Shown here in pieces: positions 6,907-16,210 of a stretch of DNA of 64,000 bases. The stretch's first letter is position 1; every line of letters starts with the position of its first letter. Both the position numbers and the translations under genes were made by a program. Origin of the DNA: Vibrio fortis (GTDB lineage Bacteria; Pseudomonadota; Gammaproteobacteria; Enterobacterales; Vibrionaceae). The notes under the pieces were generated by a model that saw only the letters and a list, made by a program, of their open reading frames with translations, was not told the origin of the DNA and ran no database searches. The stretch lies in assembly GCF_000695685.1 (NCBI RefSeq), contig NZ_JFFR01000012.1, positions 124,001 to 188,000 of the forward strand. Reading direction: 5' to 3'.

Positions 6907-8394
6907 TTGGACAAAAACCAGTATCTAATTGAAACAGAGCTTGAACAACTCAAAAAGCGTATAGACTCAGAACCTGCCGTCGTCTTCGAGGTAGCTGAGC
7001 AGTGCTTGGTGAGAGCAGAACAGGTTCTGTTTGAAGAGGGGGCGATTCAGTCATTAATGTTGATGTCTCGCTGTTGCTGGAATCTTATGGATTATCGCAA
7101 AGGCTTAAAGTACATCAAAGAGGCCTATAAGCGCCAAAGTCGACTCGATACTGATCTTTTTCTTCCTGAAATTCTTCACCTTCATGCGCTCCAGTTCTGG
7201 GGACAAGCCAAATACTACTCTGCTCAGCAATACTGGATTAATGCCCTCGAACAGTCTGCATTAGTCGACGAGCTTGAAATTCAAATCGAATGCCTGATTG
7301 GGTTGGGGAATATATGGCGTATCACCCATGAGTACAAACTCGCACGCTCTACCCACCAGCTTGCCGTAAAGGTGGCAAATAATAGCCGAATTGGTTGGCT
7401 TGAAGGTAAAGCGAGAATCCTGCTCGCGTGGGACTACTACCTACTCAACAATTACGTTGAGATGCTCTCTGTGCTTGATGGTGCAGAAGAAGCGCTAAAA
7501 GACCACCCAGATAACACGTGGCATGCAGAGGTTTGGGACTTTAGAGGATTGGCTCTGCTTGGCCTTGAACGTCTTGATGACGCTGAACAAGCGACCGCCA
7601 AAGCGCACAAGCTGGCTGTTGAGCACAACCTAGTGTGGATGAAAGCGCACTCTTTCATTAGCCGTGCTCGTTTAGAATTATTGAGAAAGCGACCACATCA
7701 AGCGTCTGAACTGCTCACCCATGCGGAGCAGTCAGCTAACGAATTTGATAATGGTGAGTTACTAAGCCAGATTTGCTACCAGCAATCATTGGTAGCCGAA
7801 GAGAATCAAGATTACCAAGCGGCACTTGTTGCCTTTAAGAAATACCGTCAATATTCGACCAACATGCTTCGTGAGCAGACTACACGTGTCGGATTAGATA
7901 AAGCTCGCAGCTCAAAGCGCCAACTTGAACAACGCGCTCGTAAATTGATTAACCGAATCCGCGGTCAATACGAGTATGACCCAGAGAAGCAATTCTCTCA
8001 TGTGGTGTCAGAAACGTTTTGGTGGGAGCAACTGGTGCTCTTTAAAACCGAGCTTAAGCGTTCAAATCACAGTATCATTATGTTCCAACATGACGATCCT
8101 AACTATCTCGAAGTGTGTACCGAACTCGCTCACACCTTCTGTAACCAAGAAGATTTTATCTCACGTTTGAGCGGCGAACGTGTTGCGCTCATGCTGGCGG
8201 AAAAGGGCAATGCAGCTCAATCTGTCTTCGACAAGCTCACCACCATGCTCAACATTTACCCTTGGCACAGAAAAGGACTTAAAGGCGCTCTACCTGTGGT
8301 GACACTTCACGACATCTTGACCTTCCCGTTCACCTTAGAACAATTAGAAGAAGACGAAGCTGAGAAAGAGACTGATGGAAACGTTATTAAATAA
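6907..8394 (+). CDS. TPR protein with degenerate GGDEF-like C-terminus
   Basis: Cytoplasmic protein of 495 residues, built almost wholly of TPR-like helical repeats (about 10-330: for example EAYKRQSRLDTDLF, ALEQSALVDELEIQIECLIGLGNIW). A short coiled region follows, then a roughly 110-residue C-terminal domain that resembles a GGDEF fold without its signature: RLSGERVALML stands where RxGGEEFAxLL would be. The protein next to it has the same layout with an intact GGEEF, and the genes overlap by 20 bases, so they are almost surely co-translated and arose by duplication. The start is TTG 6907 with only a weak GGA upstream, so the N-terminus is uncertain. No catalytic activity is expected; a sensing or partner role for the cyclase is inference. 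Confidence 0.75.
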   Translation: MDKNQYLIETELEQLKKRIDSEPAVVFEVAEQCLVRAEQVLFEEGAIQSLMLMSRCCWNLMDYRKGLKYIKEAYKRQSRLDTDLFLPEILHLHALQFWGQAKYYSAQQYWINALEQSALVDELEIQIECLIGLGNIWRITHEYKLARSTHQLAVKVANNSRIGWLEGKARILLAWDYYLLNNYVEMLSVLDGAEEALKDHPDNTWHAEVWDFRGLALLGLERLDDAEQATAKAHKLAVEHNLVWMKAHSFISRARLELLRKRPHQASELLTHAEQSANEFDNGELLSQICYQQSLVAEENQDYQAALVAFKKYRQYSTNMLREQTTRVGLDKARSSKRQLEQRARKLINRIRGQYEYDPEKQFSHVVSETFWWEQLVLFKTELKRSNHSIIMFQHDDPNYLEVCTELAHTFCNQEDFISRLSGERVALMLAEKGNAAQSVFDKLTTMLNIYPWHRKGLKGALPVVTLHDILTFPFTLEQLEEDEAEKETDGNVIK

Positions 8395-9955
8395 GATCAC
8401 GGACGCAGGCTTAGATCCTTCTTCAGTTTCTGGTGAAGAAGCGATCATTTTCTGGAATCACATTCGCCAACACATTGCGACCACGCAGCAAGAACAAGCA
8501 CACTGCTACATTATTAGCTCTGAATACAGAGCTGAGCTACAACAGAATCAAATCAGTATCGACGAGCTGCGCGCCGCGCTCGATCTTCTAACCTTACCCG
8601 GCGATGTTGAAGACATACTAACAGTCAAAACCAGTCTCAGCAGTCGCTTGGTGGAAAAAGGGGATTACACAGCCGCACTCAATGAGTTTATCAGCTCATC
8701 GACGATTGCCGTCGAACACGGACATATTGACGAATACGTAATGGCTATCTTGGGTATGGGTAACTTGTGTGATGCTTATGGCGATCACAACCGAGCACTG
8801 CGCTATTACCAAAAAATCAGCAGTATCGATCATGCCATTAGTAGTCGCCTGCTGCGCTTGAAATTCAAGCTTCACATGGTCGCTAGCTTCCTTCATCTCA
8901 ACCGAATCACCGCTGCCAGTGACCTGCTTCGTGAGTGCGAAGAGCTGAGTATTTTGGTGAGTAATAAACTGCTTACTGCGCAGATCTCGCTCTACCAAGC
9001 CAAGGTCTACCGCGCACAGAAAAAATATCACGAAGCACTACGCTGCATCTCATCTGTTCAACATACAGCAACCAACACACAAGCAAGTTGGTTAGCTACT
9101 ATGATTCGTTTAGAGCTCGCACATTGCTTAACTATCATCAACAAGCAAGATTACGCGAGTATGATTCTCGAGAGCACCAGCAAGAGAGTAAAAAGCTACT
9201 CATCGCCGGTGTTGGCTAAGCGCTTCTACGATTCCATGAGTGAAGTGTGCATGCATCAAGGGCGCTATAAAGAAGCCTTAGAGCACGAGAAGAAAGGTTA
9301 CCGCATCGAAACCGACCTGATGAAACAGATTCCAATCAGTGAGCTTGGGGCAAGTCAACTGCGTCGGCTATCTCGTTTCGAATTGCAACTCAAGCTCATC
9401 TTATCTGAGCAAGAGAACAAAGAGCTTAAAGAGACCACGGAACAACACAAAAATGCGGTAGCTCAGCTGCAACAAGACGTATTTACCGACCCACTGACAG
9501 GTTTACATAACCGTCGTTGGCTAGATGTGAAACTCAAAGACCTTCTCATCCACAATACACCGTTTGCACTGCTGGTCGTCGATATCGACCACTTCAAATC
9601 GATCAATGACGAGCTAAGCCACTTAGTCGGTGATAAAGCGATCGTTAGCGTTGCGCAAGAGTTAGCTGGTTACTTTAAATTCCGCGGCGCTTCTTGTGTG
9701 CGTTTTGGTGGTGAAGAGTTCTTGGTTATTTTAGAAAACGCCACTCAAGCACAAGCCGCTATGCACGCGGAGAATTATCGAGAACGTATCTTCCAGTTTG
9801 GTTGGCATGAAATATTAGGTGAAAGAGGGCTCACCGTCAGTGTCGGTATTACGCTACATCGTGATGGTGAGAACACGCAACGTACCTTCTACCGCGCTGA
9901 TAAGGCGCTCTATCGAGCTAAAGCGAACGGACGAAACCAAGTCTGTACCGAGTAA
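8375..9955 (+). CDS. TPR-containing diguanylate cyclase (GGDEF)
   Basis: Soluble diguanylate cyclase of 526 residues, expected to make cyclic di-GMP from two GTP. TPR-like helices fill residues about 60-330, a coiled-coil linker (LSEQENKELKETTEQHKNAVAQLQQDV) lies about 345-370, and the GGDEF domain is about 370-526. It contains DPLTGLHNRR, DIDHFKSINDELSHLVGD, and active-site RFGGEEF; the C-terminal RADKALYRAKANGRNQV is typical. The inhibitory RxxD site is absent: the stretch before GGEEF reads FRGASCVR. Start ATG 8375 overlaps the preceding TPR gene by 20 bases, indicating translational coupling. A strong bidirectional terminator follows. The signal sensed by the TPR region is unknown. Confidence 0.92.
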   Translation: METLLNKITDAGLDPSSVSGEEAIIFWNHIRQHIATTQQEQAHCYIISSEYRAELQQNQISIDELRAALDLLTLPGDVEDILTVKTSLSSRLVEKGDYTAALNEFISSSTIAVEHGHIDEYVMAILGMGNLCDAYGDHNRALRYYQKISSIDHAISSRLLRLKFKLHMVASFLHLNRITAASDLLRECEELSILVSNKLLTAQISLYQAKVYRAQKKYHEALRCISSVQHTATNTQASWLATMIRLELAHCLTIINKQDYASMILESTSKRVKSYSSPVLAKRFYDSMSEVCMHQGRYKEALEHEKKGYRIETDLMKQIPISELGASQLRRLSRFELQLKLILSEQENKELKETTEQHKNAVAQLQQDVFTDPLTGLHNRRWLDVKLKDLLIHNTPFALLVVDIDHFKSINDELSHLVGDKAIVSVAQELAGYFKFRGASCVRFGGEEFLVILENATQAQAAMHAENYRERIFQFGWHEILGERGLTVSVGITLHRDGENTQRTFYRADKALYRAKANGRNQVCTE

Positions 9956-9992
9956 CCATATCTGATAGATAACTTGGCAAATAACAGTAATT

Positions 9993-10023
9993 AAAATAGA
10001 GAGGTCATCGCCTCTCTATTTTT
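9993..10023. terminator. Bidirectional terminator
   Basis: Perfect 12-base stem AAAATAGAGAGG/CCTCTCTATTTT (9993-10004, 10011-10022) with a six-base loop and T/A tracts on both sides, between the convergent cyclase and DMT exporter genes. Confidence 0.9.
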
Positions 10024-10035
10024 GTATCTAAATTC

Positions 10036-10923
10036 TCAGAGGAAAAACAGAGAAATACCGCCTACAGCGCACAACGTCCCTATCAAACTCTGCTTGGAGA
10101 TTGACTCCCCTTTGAAGGCATAAATGATCAGAATAAATACTGGGCTGGTCGCAATTAGTGTTTGTGCAATCGCGGGATTGGCATGCTTAAGCGCCACTTG
10201 CTGAAGCCAGAGTGCGAGGAAGGTCCCAACAAAAATAGCCCCCAATAACCACGCTTTATCGTTTTTACCCATCTGTTTTAAGTGTTTAGCCATACTAGAA
10301 AATGGCTTAGGTTCGAAGAATCGAATCATTAAGATCACTGCGAATACACCAACCGCTAAGCGGATCAAAGCACCAAGTAAAGGCGGGATATCACCGGCGA
10401 CCAATGCATAGTGCGAAATAACCACTCCGGATGCCTGACAAACACTGGCCAACAAACCGTAACCGACGCCACTCCAATCAACACTTTCTTCTTGCTTACT
10501 AGGCTGAAACACGACAAATGTGACCGCCATTGTGGTAATAATCACCCCTAGCCAACTCTGCAGAGAGAGTGCGGCACCGAGCAGCATCAAAGCCAGCACG
10601 CCAGATAAAGGCGGCGCGAGCGATTCAAGCAATAACGTCTTGTTCGCCCCTATTCGTTTCAATGATGCAAAATAGGCGCTATCACCTATTGCAATCCCTA
10701 TAACTCCTGATACCGCGAGTACCAAGATATGGGTCGACTCTAATTTCAGCTCAGGCATCGGCATCAAAGGAATAACAAACATCATCATCGCCGAGGCTAC
10801 AACCCCTTTAACGATATTCAACTGCATCGCAGAAAAACGGTGGCTAAACTGACTGTAGATCCACGTAGCACCAGCCCAAACAATAGCGGCTCCAATCGCC
10901 GCTACTTCACCTACATAACTCAT
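10036..10923 (-). CDS. EamA/DMT-family transporter
   Basis: Inner-membrane protein of 295 residues from the drug/metabolite transporter superfamily, with ten hydrophobic segments arranged as two EamA repeats (about 5-135 and 150-290). Typical elements are the N-terminal GAAIVWAGATWIYSQ and, in each half, the glycine/proline-rich segments ending LGVIITTMAVTFVVF and LIGTLCAVGGISLFFL. Members export amino acids, nucleosides or other small metabolites; the substrate cannot be read from sequence. Start ATG is at 10921-10923. It is monocistronic, bounded by the terminator at 9993-10023 and divergent from the DUF3302 gene. Confidence 0.88.
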   Translation of the reverse strand: MSYVGEVAAIGAAIVWAGATWIYSQFSHRFSAMQLNIVKGVVASAMMMFVIPLMPMPELKLESTHILVLAVSGVIGIAIGDSAYFASLKRIGANKTLLLESLAPPLSGVLALMLLGAALSLQSWLGVIITTMAVTFVVFQPSKQEESVDWSGVGYGLLASVCQASGVVISHYALVAGDIPPLLGALIRLAVGVFAVILMIRFFEPKPFSSMAKHLKQMGKNDKAWLLGAIFVGTFLALWLQQVALKHANPAIAQTLIATSPVFILIIYAFKGESISKQSLIGTLCAVGGISLFFL

Positions 10924-11124
10924 TGCTCACCTGCTTTCTCACCTTATCGCTCTCCTTAGCTTCAGAGTGGTAAGTGCACACTAACAAAGTGTCCGATAGT
11001 ATCAATCTATTGTTTATCGGTGTCCGTTCTAAAAATTATATGCAAACAAATCATTTTTATAACAATTACTTGTACGATAGCGTACTATATTGATAACTCA
11101 TAAATAACATTACAAGGATCTGTT

Positions 11125-11523
11125 ATGTTTTTAGACTATTTTGCACTCGGCTTATTAATTTTTGTTGCACTAGTCATTTTTTACGGAATCATCGTGATTC
11201 ATGACATCCCATATGAAATCGCTAAAGAACGTAACCACCCTCATCAAGATGCCATTCATGTTTCCGGCTGGGTTAGCCTGTTTACACTTCATGCCATTTG
11301 GCCATTCCTTTGGATTTGGGCAACGCTATGGCGTACAGACCGTGGCTGGGGTTTCGCCAAACTAGAAGAAGAACAGCACGACACTCACCATCGTGTTGAT
11401 ACGCTCATCGACCAAGTCACCGCTCTGCAACAAGAAGTCGCAGCACTCAAACAAGCGGTAGCGACACAACCGTCGCCAGACACTCCAAGCCAAGAACAGT
11501 CAAAAGATCAGGAGGTTAAGTAA
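11125..11523 (+). CDS. DUF3302 membrane protein (YiaW/YibI-like)
   Basis: Small inner-membrane protein of 132 residues. Two hydrophobic helices are visible (about 5-27 LGLLIFVALVIFYGIIVIHD and about 48-70 VSLFTLHAIWPFLWIWATLW), then WRTDRGWGF and a cytoplasmic coiled coil (about 80-115, LIDQVTALQQEVAALKQAV). It matches the DUF3302 family encoded next to HlyD-type adaptors, such as E. coli yiaW-yiaV. Its stop overlaps the HlyD start (TAATG), so the pair is translationally coupled. The molecular function is unknown; a partner in an adaptor-only efflux assembly is inference. Start ATG 11125 has AAGGAT upstream. Confidence 0.88.
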   Translation: MFLDYFALGLLIFVALVIFYGIIVIHDIPYEIAKERNHPHQDAIHVSGWVSLFTLHAIWPFLWIWATLWRTDRGWGFAKLEEEQHDTHHRVDTLIDQVTALQQEVAALKQAVATQPSPDTPSQEQSKDQEVK

Positions 11524-12653
11524 TGGATTTACTACTGATAATGACCTATGCGGCGCTTTGTATCACCATTTTCAAAGTGTTCAATATCCCTCTTAACAAA
11601 TGGACAGTCCCGACCGCAGTACTGGGTGGTGTAGTCATCATTGGCACCCTTATCTTGTTGATGAACTATAACCATCCATTTACTCAAATCGGTAACCAAA
11701 TCTACTCAACCACACCGATCGTTTCAGGTGTCAGAGGTAAGGTAATTGAGGTACCGGTTGAACCAAACAAGCCTCTGAAAAAAGGCGACATCTTATTTAA
11801 GATCGACCCTATCCCATTTGAAGCAGAAGTGGCGAAATTAGAAGCAAAAGTAAAAGAGGCAAGTCAAGGTGCGCTAGGTCTTGAGTCTCAGGTTGCTGAG
11901 GCTGAAGCAGCGAAAATCAAAGCGATTGCTGAACGTGACAAGGCGCAACGTGAGTTTTCTCGATACCAACGCGGCTTTAATAGCGGTGCCTTCACCGAGC
12001 AACAACTGGATACTCGTCGCCAAGCATACAAAGCGGCAGAAGCAGCGCTTAAAGTGGCTGAAGCTAGCCAAGAGCAAGCACAGATTGCCCTTAACTCTGA
12101 AATCGGTGGTGAGAACACGGCAGTAGCTGGCTTATTGGCTGACTTACGTAAGGCACAATTCGATCTTGACCAAACGGTTGTTCGAGCTCCAACAGATGGC
12201 TACGTGACTCAATTGGCACTGCGACCTGGTGTTATGGCGGTTCCACTGCCACTTGCACCTGTGATGACCTTTGTTCACACTGAAGAGCAGTTCTATACCG
12301 CGGCATTCCGTCAGAACTCGCTACAGCGCCTACAGCCAGGCTTTGAGGCAGAGTTTCTATTCCGTGCGCTTCCGGGCAAGGTATTCAAAGGGCGTATTGA
12401 AGAGGTGCTTCCAGCAATTGGTGAAAGCCAATTCCAAGCTCGTGGTGCACTCCTGGGTACTGAAGCACTCAAAACCAGTGGTCGCGTATTTGCAAAGCTA
12501 ACGATTACCGACGATCTATCGGAATATCACCTTCCAATGGGAACAGCGGTCGAAGTTGCGGTTTATTCTGATAGCTTCACCCACGTATCTGTTATGCGTA
12601 AGGTTCTGATTCGTATGAAGAGCTGGCAAAACTACCTCTACTTAGATCACTAA
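11523..12653 (+). CDS. HlyD/EmrA-family membrane fusion protein (YiaV/YibH-like)
   Basis: Periplasmic adaptor of 376 residues anchored in the inner membrane. Hydrophobic segments at about 3-18 and 30-50 are followed by a split biotinyl-lipoyl domain (TTPIVSGVRGKVIEVPVEPNKPLKKGDILFKID, and VRAPTDGYVTQLALRPGVMAV near 220). Between them lies a long alpha-helical hairpin (about 95-195), and a beta-barrel region follows. The gene overlaps the DUF3302 stop. No inner-membrane pump or outer-membrane channel gene is adjacent, so it presumably works with unlinked partners or only with the DUF3302 protein. A strong terminator follows. Confidence 0.9.
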   Translation: MDLLLIMTYAALCITIFKVFNIPLNKWTVPTAVLGGVVIIGTLILLMNYNHPFTQIGNQIYSTTPIVSGVRGKVIEVPVEPNKPLKKGDILFKIDPIPFEAEVAKLEAKVKEASQGALGLESQVAEAEAAKIKAIAERDKAQREFSRYQRGFNSGAFTEQQLDTRRQAYKAAEAALKVAEASQEQAQIALNSEIGGENTAVAGLLADLRKAQFDLDQTVVRAPTDGYVTQLALRPGVMAVPLPLAPVMTFVHTEEQFYTAAFRQNSLQRLQPGFEAEFLFRALPGKVFKGRIEEVLPAIGESQFQARGALLGTEALKTSGRVFAKLTITDDLSEYHLPMGTAVEVAVYSDSFTHVSVMRKVLIRMKSWQNYLYLDH

Positions 12654-12692
12654 CGCTTTAAACACGCTCATTCGAGTGTTAACAACAACGCC

Positions 12693-12719
12693 AAAAGCCA
12701 GACACTGTCTGGCTTTTTT
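12693..12719 (+). terminator. Terminator of the DUF3302-HlyD operon
   Basis: AAAAGCCAGA (from 12693) pairs with TCTGGCTTTT (to 12717), followed by TTTTTTG. Confidence 0.85.
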
Positions 12720-12825
12720 GATTGTTAGTGGCCAAAAACTCCGCATATCCATCACCCTTTAACCAAGCCCTTAGAGTTATTTAGACATCCAGACACTTAT
12801 CTTTCCTTGTGGCGTATTTCTACTG

Positions 12826-12831
12826 TATAAT
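12826..12831 (+). promoter_or_regulatory. -10 element of the ECF transporter operon
   Basis: TATAAT at 12826-12831, about 110 bases upstream of the first gene. The -35 is weak (TTCCTT region). I searched the leader by eye for TPP, cobalamin and FMN riboswitch signatures and saw none. Confidence 0.4.
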
Positions 12832-12939
12832 GCGCGCCTTATTTTTTATATTTGCCTAAAAAATCGTCTTTAAGACTTCTTATAATTCAATGGCGAATAA
12901 ACGCTCTTTATAAAGCAAATTTTTCATTTGAGGTTATCT

Positions 12940-13488
12940 ATGAACTTTTCAGCGAAAACTGTCGTCGTCATTGCCATCGGCGCTGCCCTATACGGCATTG
13001 GTGGTCTACCTATGTTTGGTGTGCCTGTCTTTGCCAACACCACTCTTAAGCCAGCAATGGCAGTGCTTGCGCTGTTCTCTGTTCTATTCGGCCCAATCGT
13101 AGGCTTCCTTGTCGGCTTCATCGGCCACTGGGTTACCGACCTTTTCGCTGGTTGGGGCGTTTGGTTAACTTGGGTGCTGGGTTCAGGTATCGTGGGCATG
13201 GTCATTGGCCTATTCCCAGTAATGACGAAGAACCGCCTTGCTCAAGGTGAGCTACCAATGAAAGATTTTGCTCTTTTCGTCATCTTAGCGCTAGCAGGTA
13301 ACGTGGTAGGTTACGGCTGCTCAGCATTCCTAGACACGATTCTTTACGCGGAACCGTTCACTAAAGTCTTCACACAACTTTCTATCATTGCAGCAGGCAA
13401 CACAGTATTGATCGCTGTCGTAGGCTTCCTAATTTTGAAATCTGTTGCAAAACGCAATAAGCAAAGCCGTAACCTAACAGAGGCATAA
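12940..13488 (+). CDS. ECF transporter S component (UPF0397-like)
   Basis: Substrate-binding membrane subunit of an energy-coupling-factor transporter, 182 residues with five to six hydrophobic segments. Family hallmarks include the N-terminal [19 protein letters not shown], the loop with [34 protein letters not shown], and a tryptophan-rich segment ([18 protein letters not shown]). ATG 12940 is chosen because GAGG stands six bases upstream; the frame extends four codons to a TTG. It is followed by the paired-ATPase and EcfT genes, together a complete ECF importer. Substrates of this family are vitamin-like or metal ions; which one cannot be told from sequence. Confidence 0.9.
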   Translation: MNFSAKTVVVIAIGAALYGIGGLPMFGVPVFANTTLKPAMAVLALFSVLFGPIVGFLVGFIGHWVTDLFAGWGVWLTWVLGSGIVGMVIGLFPVMTKNRLAQGELPMKDFALFVILALAGNVVGYGCSAFLDTILYAEPFTKVFTQLSIIAAGNTVLIAVVGFLILKSVAKRNKQSRNLTEA

Positions 13489-13495
13489 GCGTTTA

Positions 13496-15190
13496 ATGAC
13501 TATCGCATTTTCGAACTTCTCTTTTAGATATGAGTCGCTGGATAAACCGACGCTAAAAAATATCAATCTAAGGATAGAGAAAGGAGAGAAAATCGTCATT
13601 ATTGGACCAAGTGGTAGCGGCAAGTCTACCCTTGGTCAATGTTTAAATGGCTTAATCCCTCACGCTACAAAAGGCGAAGTGACCGGTAAATTGGAGATGT
13701 CTGGCAAAGACTGTGCTAGCTTCTCTATGCATGACTTTACCGAACAAGTCGGCACCGTTCTTCAAGACACTGACAGCCAGTTTGTTGGCCTTAGCATCGG
13801 TGAAGATATTGCCTTTGCACTAGAAAACCAACTGATGTCAAACATCGACATGTATCCGTTAGTGAAATCGACCGCAAAGATGGTCGACCTAGCAGACATG
13901 CTTGAACGTTCGCCTCACGACCTCTCTGGTGGCCAGAAACAGCGTGTTTCACTGGCAGGCATTCTTGTTGACGAAGTAGATACACTACTCTTTGATGAGC
14001 CGTTAGCGAGCTTAGACCCAAAGACGGGCAAAGCGACTATCGAGATCATCGATCAACTGCATCGTGAAACCAACAAAACCGTCATTATTATCGAGCATCG
14101 ACTTGAGGATGTGTTGCATCGCCATGTCGACCGCGTGATTCTGATGGACCAAGGTGAGATCATTTCCGACTCGACACCTGATGAGCTGCTTGCGTCAGGA
14201 CTCCTCGAAAAGCACGGGATCCGTGAGCCTCTGTACCTTTCAGCGCTAAAAGCTGCACAGGTGCCACTTTCAGCAAAAGACACCCTCTCGAACTTAAAGT
14301 CTCTGGATTACAAGGCCTTTAGGCCAACAGTACAAGGTTGGTTTAACCAACGTCCACCAGCACAAGCTGAAAAGCAATACACACCGCTACTTGAAGTACA
14401 CGGTCTTACCTACTCCTACGATGGTGAAAAGAACGCGCTTGAAGATGTCAGCTTTAAAATTGGCAAAGGTGAGTTTGTTTCGATCTTAGGCAAAAACGGT
14501 TCTGGTAAATCGACCATCACCAAGTTGATCATGGGCGTGATTGAGGCTGATTCGGGTTCTGCTTACCTTAACGGTGAGGACCTAAGCACACTCTCTATTT
14601 TTGAGCGTAGCCAGAAAGTCGGCGTTGTTATGCAAAACCCAAATCATATGATTTCACACCATATGATTTTCGACGAAGTGGCATTCGGCCTACGTAATCG
14701 TGGTATTGATGAAGAGAGCATTAAACAAAAGGTTGAGTCAGTACTAGAGCTTTGCGGCTTGAGCAAGTTCCGTCACTGGCCGATTGAGGCTCTAAGCTAC
14801 GGACAAAAGAAGCGTGTTACCATTGCAGCTATTCTTGTTCTTGAGCCAGAATTATTGATTCTCGATGAGCCAACAGCCGGTCAAGACTATCGTAACTACA
14901 CATCTATGTTGGCGTTTATTCAAAAGCTAAACAGAGAATTGGGTATTACGGTGGTGATCATCTCTCATGACATGCATCTGGTGCTTGAGTACACCACACG
15001 CTCTATTGTGATTGCTGACAGCAAACTTATTGCCAACGCACCGATGACTGAAGTGTTCAGCCAACCTTCGCTGTTAGACCGTGCCAACTTGTGTACCACC
15101 AGTATTTACGAACTTGCGACAATGATGAAAATCGAAGATACCAACGCATTTATGCAGTACTTCATCGACTACGAGAGAAGCGTAATATGA
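13496..15190 (+). CDS. ECF transporter ATPase with two fused ABC domains (EcfA-EcfA')
   Basis: Cytoplasmic energising subunit of 564 residues with two complete ABC domains. The first has Walker A GPSGSGKST, signature LSGGQKQR and Walker B TLLFDEP. The second starts near 300, with GKNGSGKST, signature LSYGQKKR and LLILDEP. Fused ATPases of this YkoD-like type supply both EcfA and EcfA' functions. The gene starts 8 bases after the S-component stop and its TGA overlaps the EcfT ATG (ATGA), so the three genes are one operon. The second signature carries Tyr in place of Gly (LSYGQ), seen in some ECF ATPases. Confidence 0.93.
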   Translation: MTIAFSNFSFRYESLDKPTLKNINLRIEKGEKIVIIGPSGSGKSTLGQCLNGLIPHATKGEVTGKLEMSGKDCASFSMHDFTEQVGTVLQDTDSQFVGLSIGEDIAFALENQLMSNIDMYPLVKSTAKMVDLADMLERSPHDLSGGQKQRVSLAGILVDEVDTLLFDEPLASLDPKTGKATIEIIDQLHRETNKTVIIIEHRLEDVLHRHVDRVILMDQGEIISDSTPDELLASGLLEKHGIREPLYLSALKAAQVPLSAKDTLSNLKSLDYKAFRPTVQGWFNQRPPAQAEKQYTPLLEVHGLTYSYDGEKNALEDVSFKIGKGEFVSILGKNGSGKSTITKLIMGVIEADSGSAYLNGEDLSTLSIFERSQKVGVVMQNPNHMISHHMIFDEVAFGLRNRGIDEESIKQKVESVLELCGLSKFRHWPIEALSYGQKKRVTIAAILVLEPELLILDEPTAGQDYRNYTSMLAFIQKLNRELGITVVIISHDMHLVLEYTTRSIVIADSKLIANAPMTEVFSQPSLLDRANLCTTSIYELATMMKIEDTNAFMQYFIDYERSVI

Positions 15191-16026
15191 ATGCCTCTAA
15201 GATAAAGTTTGGTATCAACTATATCGATACTCAATCTCCTTTGCACGCATTGAACGGCATCACTAAGTTTGCACTGTTTCTCGCGTGGGTAACTGTAGTA
15301 TTGACCACCTTTGACTTGCGCTTAATTGTATTGCTGATCACGACTGGTCTATTGTTGCTCAGAATGACAAGAGTGCCTGTGAGCGTTTATAAGCCACTGC
15401 TGATTGGTACATTTAGTGTTCTGAGTTTGAATGCGTTATTTATGTATTTGCTTGCCCCTCAACAAGGTACTGAGCTGATTGGTAGCGAGCACATTCTAAT
15501 GACTCTTCCGGGTAACTACTCTTTGAGCCAAGAGACACTGTTTTATCTCATAACAGTGACTCTGAAATACATGAGCATGTTCCCGATTGCATTAATCTTT
15601 GTCTTTACAACGCATCCAACAGAGTTTGCAGCAAGCCTTAACCGCATTGGTGTACCTTATAAGATCGCTTATGCCGTTAGTCTGACACTGCGTTACCTGC
15701 CAGAGGTGAAAAAGGACTTCATCAACATCATGCATGCCCAACAAGCACGTGGTGTTGAGCTGTCAAAGAAAGCACCGATCGTAGCTCGCATTAAGAATGT
15801 TGCTAAGATATTGGGTCCACTCATCTTTTCGAGTTTAGACCGCGCTGATGAGATTTCGAACGCGATGACACTACGTGGCTTCGGACGTCACAAGTCACGT
15901 ACTTGGTACAGTACAGCGCCGCTTAAGAGGGCAGATTACATCGCTCTGGTTACTATCGTGCTGATTGTCGCTCTAGCGATTACCAAGCGGGTATTAGAAC
16001 CAGAGCTGTTTTGGTATCCGTTCTAA
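15187..16026 (+). CDS. ECF transporter transmembrane subunit EcfT
   Basis: Inner-membrane scaffold of 279 residues that couples the ATPase to the S component. Hydrophobic helices are near 20-75, 105-125 and 255-275. The cytoplasmic coupling region contains both short Ala-Arg-Gly-type motifs: QQARGVEL and TLRGFGRHKSR. ATG 15187 overlaps the preceding stop; the longer open frame from 15091 runs inside the ATPase gene and is discarded. A strong terminator ends the operon. Confidence 0.93.
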   Translation: MNASKIKFGINYIDTQSPLHALNGITKFALFLAWVTVVLTTFDLRLIVLLITTGLLLLRMTRVPVSVYKPLLIGTFSVLSLNALFMYLLAPQQGTELIGSEHILMTLPGNYSLSQETLFYLITVTLKYMSMFPIALIFVFTTHPTEFAASLNRIGVPYKIAYAVSLTLRYLPEVKKDFINIMHAQQARGVELSKKAPIVARIKNVAKILGPLIFSSLDRADEISNAMTLRGFGRHKSRTWYSTAPLKRADYIALVTIVLIVALAITKRVLEPELFWYPF

Positions 16027-16061
16027 CATAATCTGGTCTCAACCTAAAATACTAAGTTATG

Positions 16062-16090
16062 AAAAGCCGCTTTAACCAAGCGGCTTTTTT
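16062..16090 (+). terminator. Terminator of the ECF operon
   Basis: AAAAGCCGCTT/AAGCGGCTTTT stem with a five-base loop followed by T6. Confidence 0.9.
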
Positions 16091-16210
16091 ATTGTTATTT
16101 TTGAAACTTATTTTTTTATAAAAATTAATATGAATTATTTGTTTCATAATTGCGATATCTTAGTTATCAGATTACCATACTCTAAATTCAGAACAGCATC
16201 CTAATACTCC

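Noticed and set aside
12720..12939. Possible vitamin riboswitch ahead of the ECF operon
   Set aside because: I looked for TPP, cobalamin and FMN signature words and stems and found none; only a -10 hexamer is clear.
16130..16147. ATGAA-N8-TTCAT dyad as a TetR operator
   Set aside because: Short arms in a very AT-rich stretch; chance cannot be excluded, so it is mentioned only with the gene.
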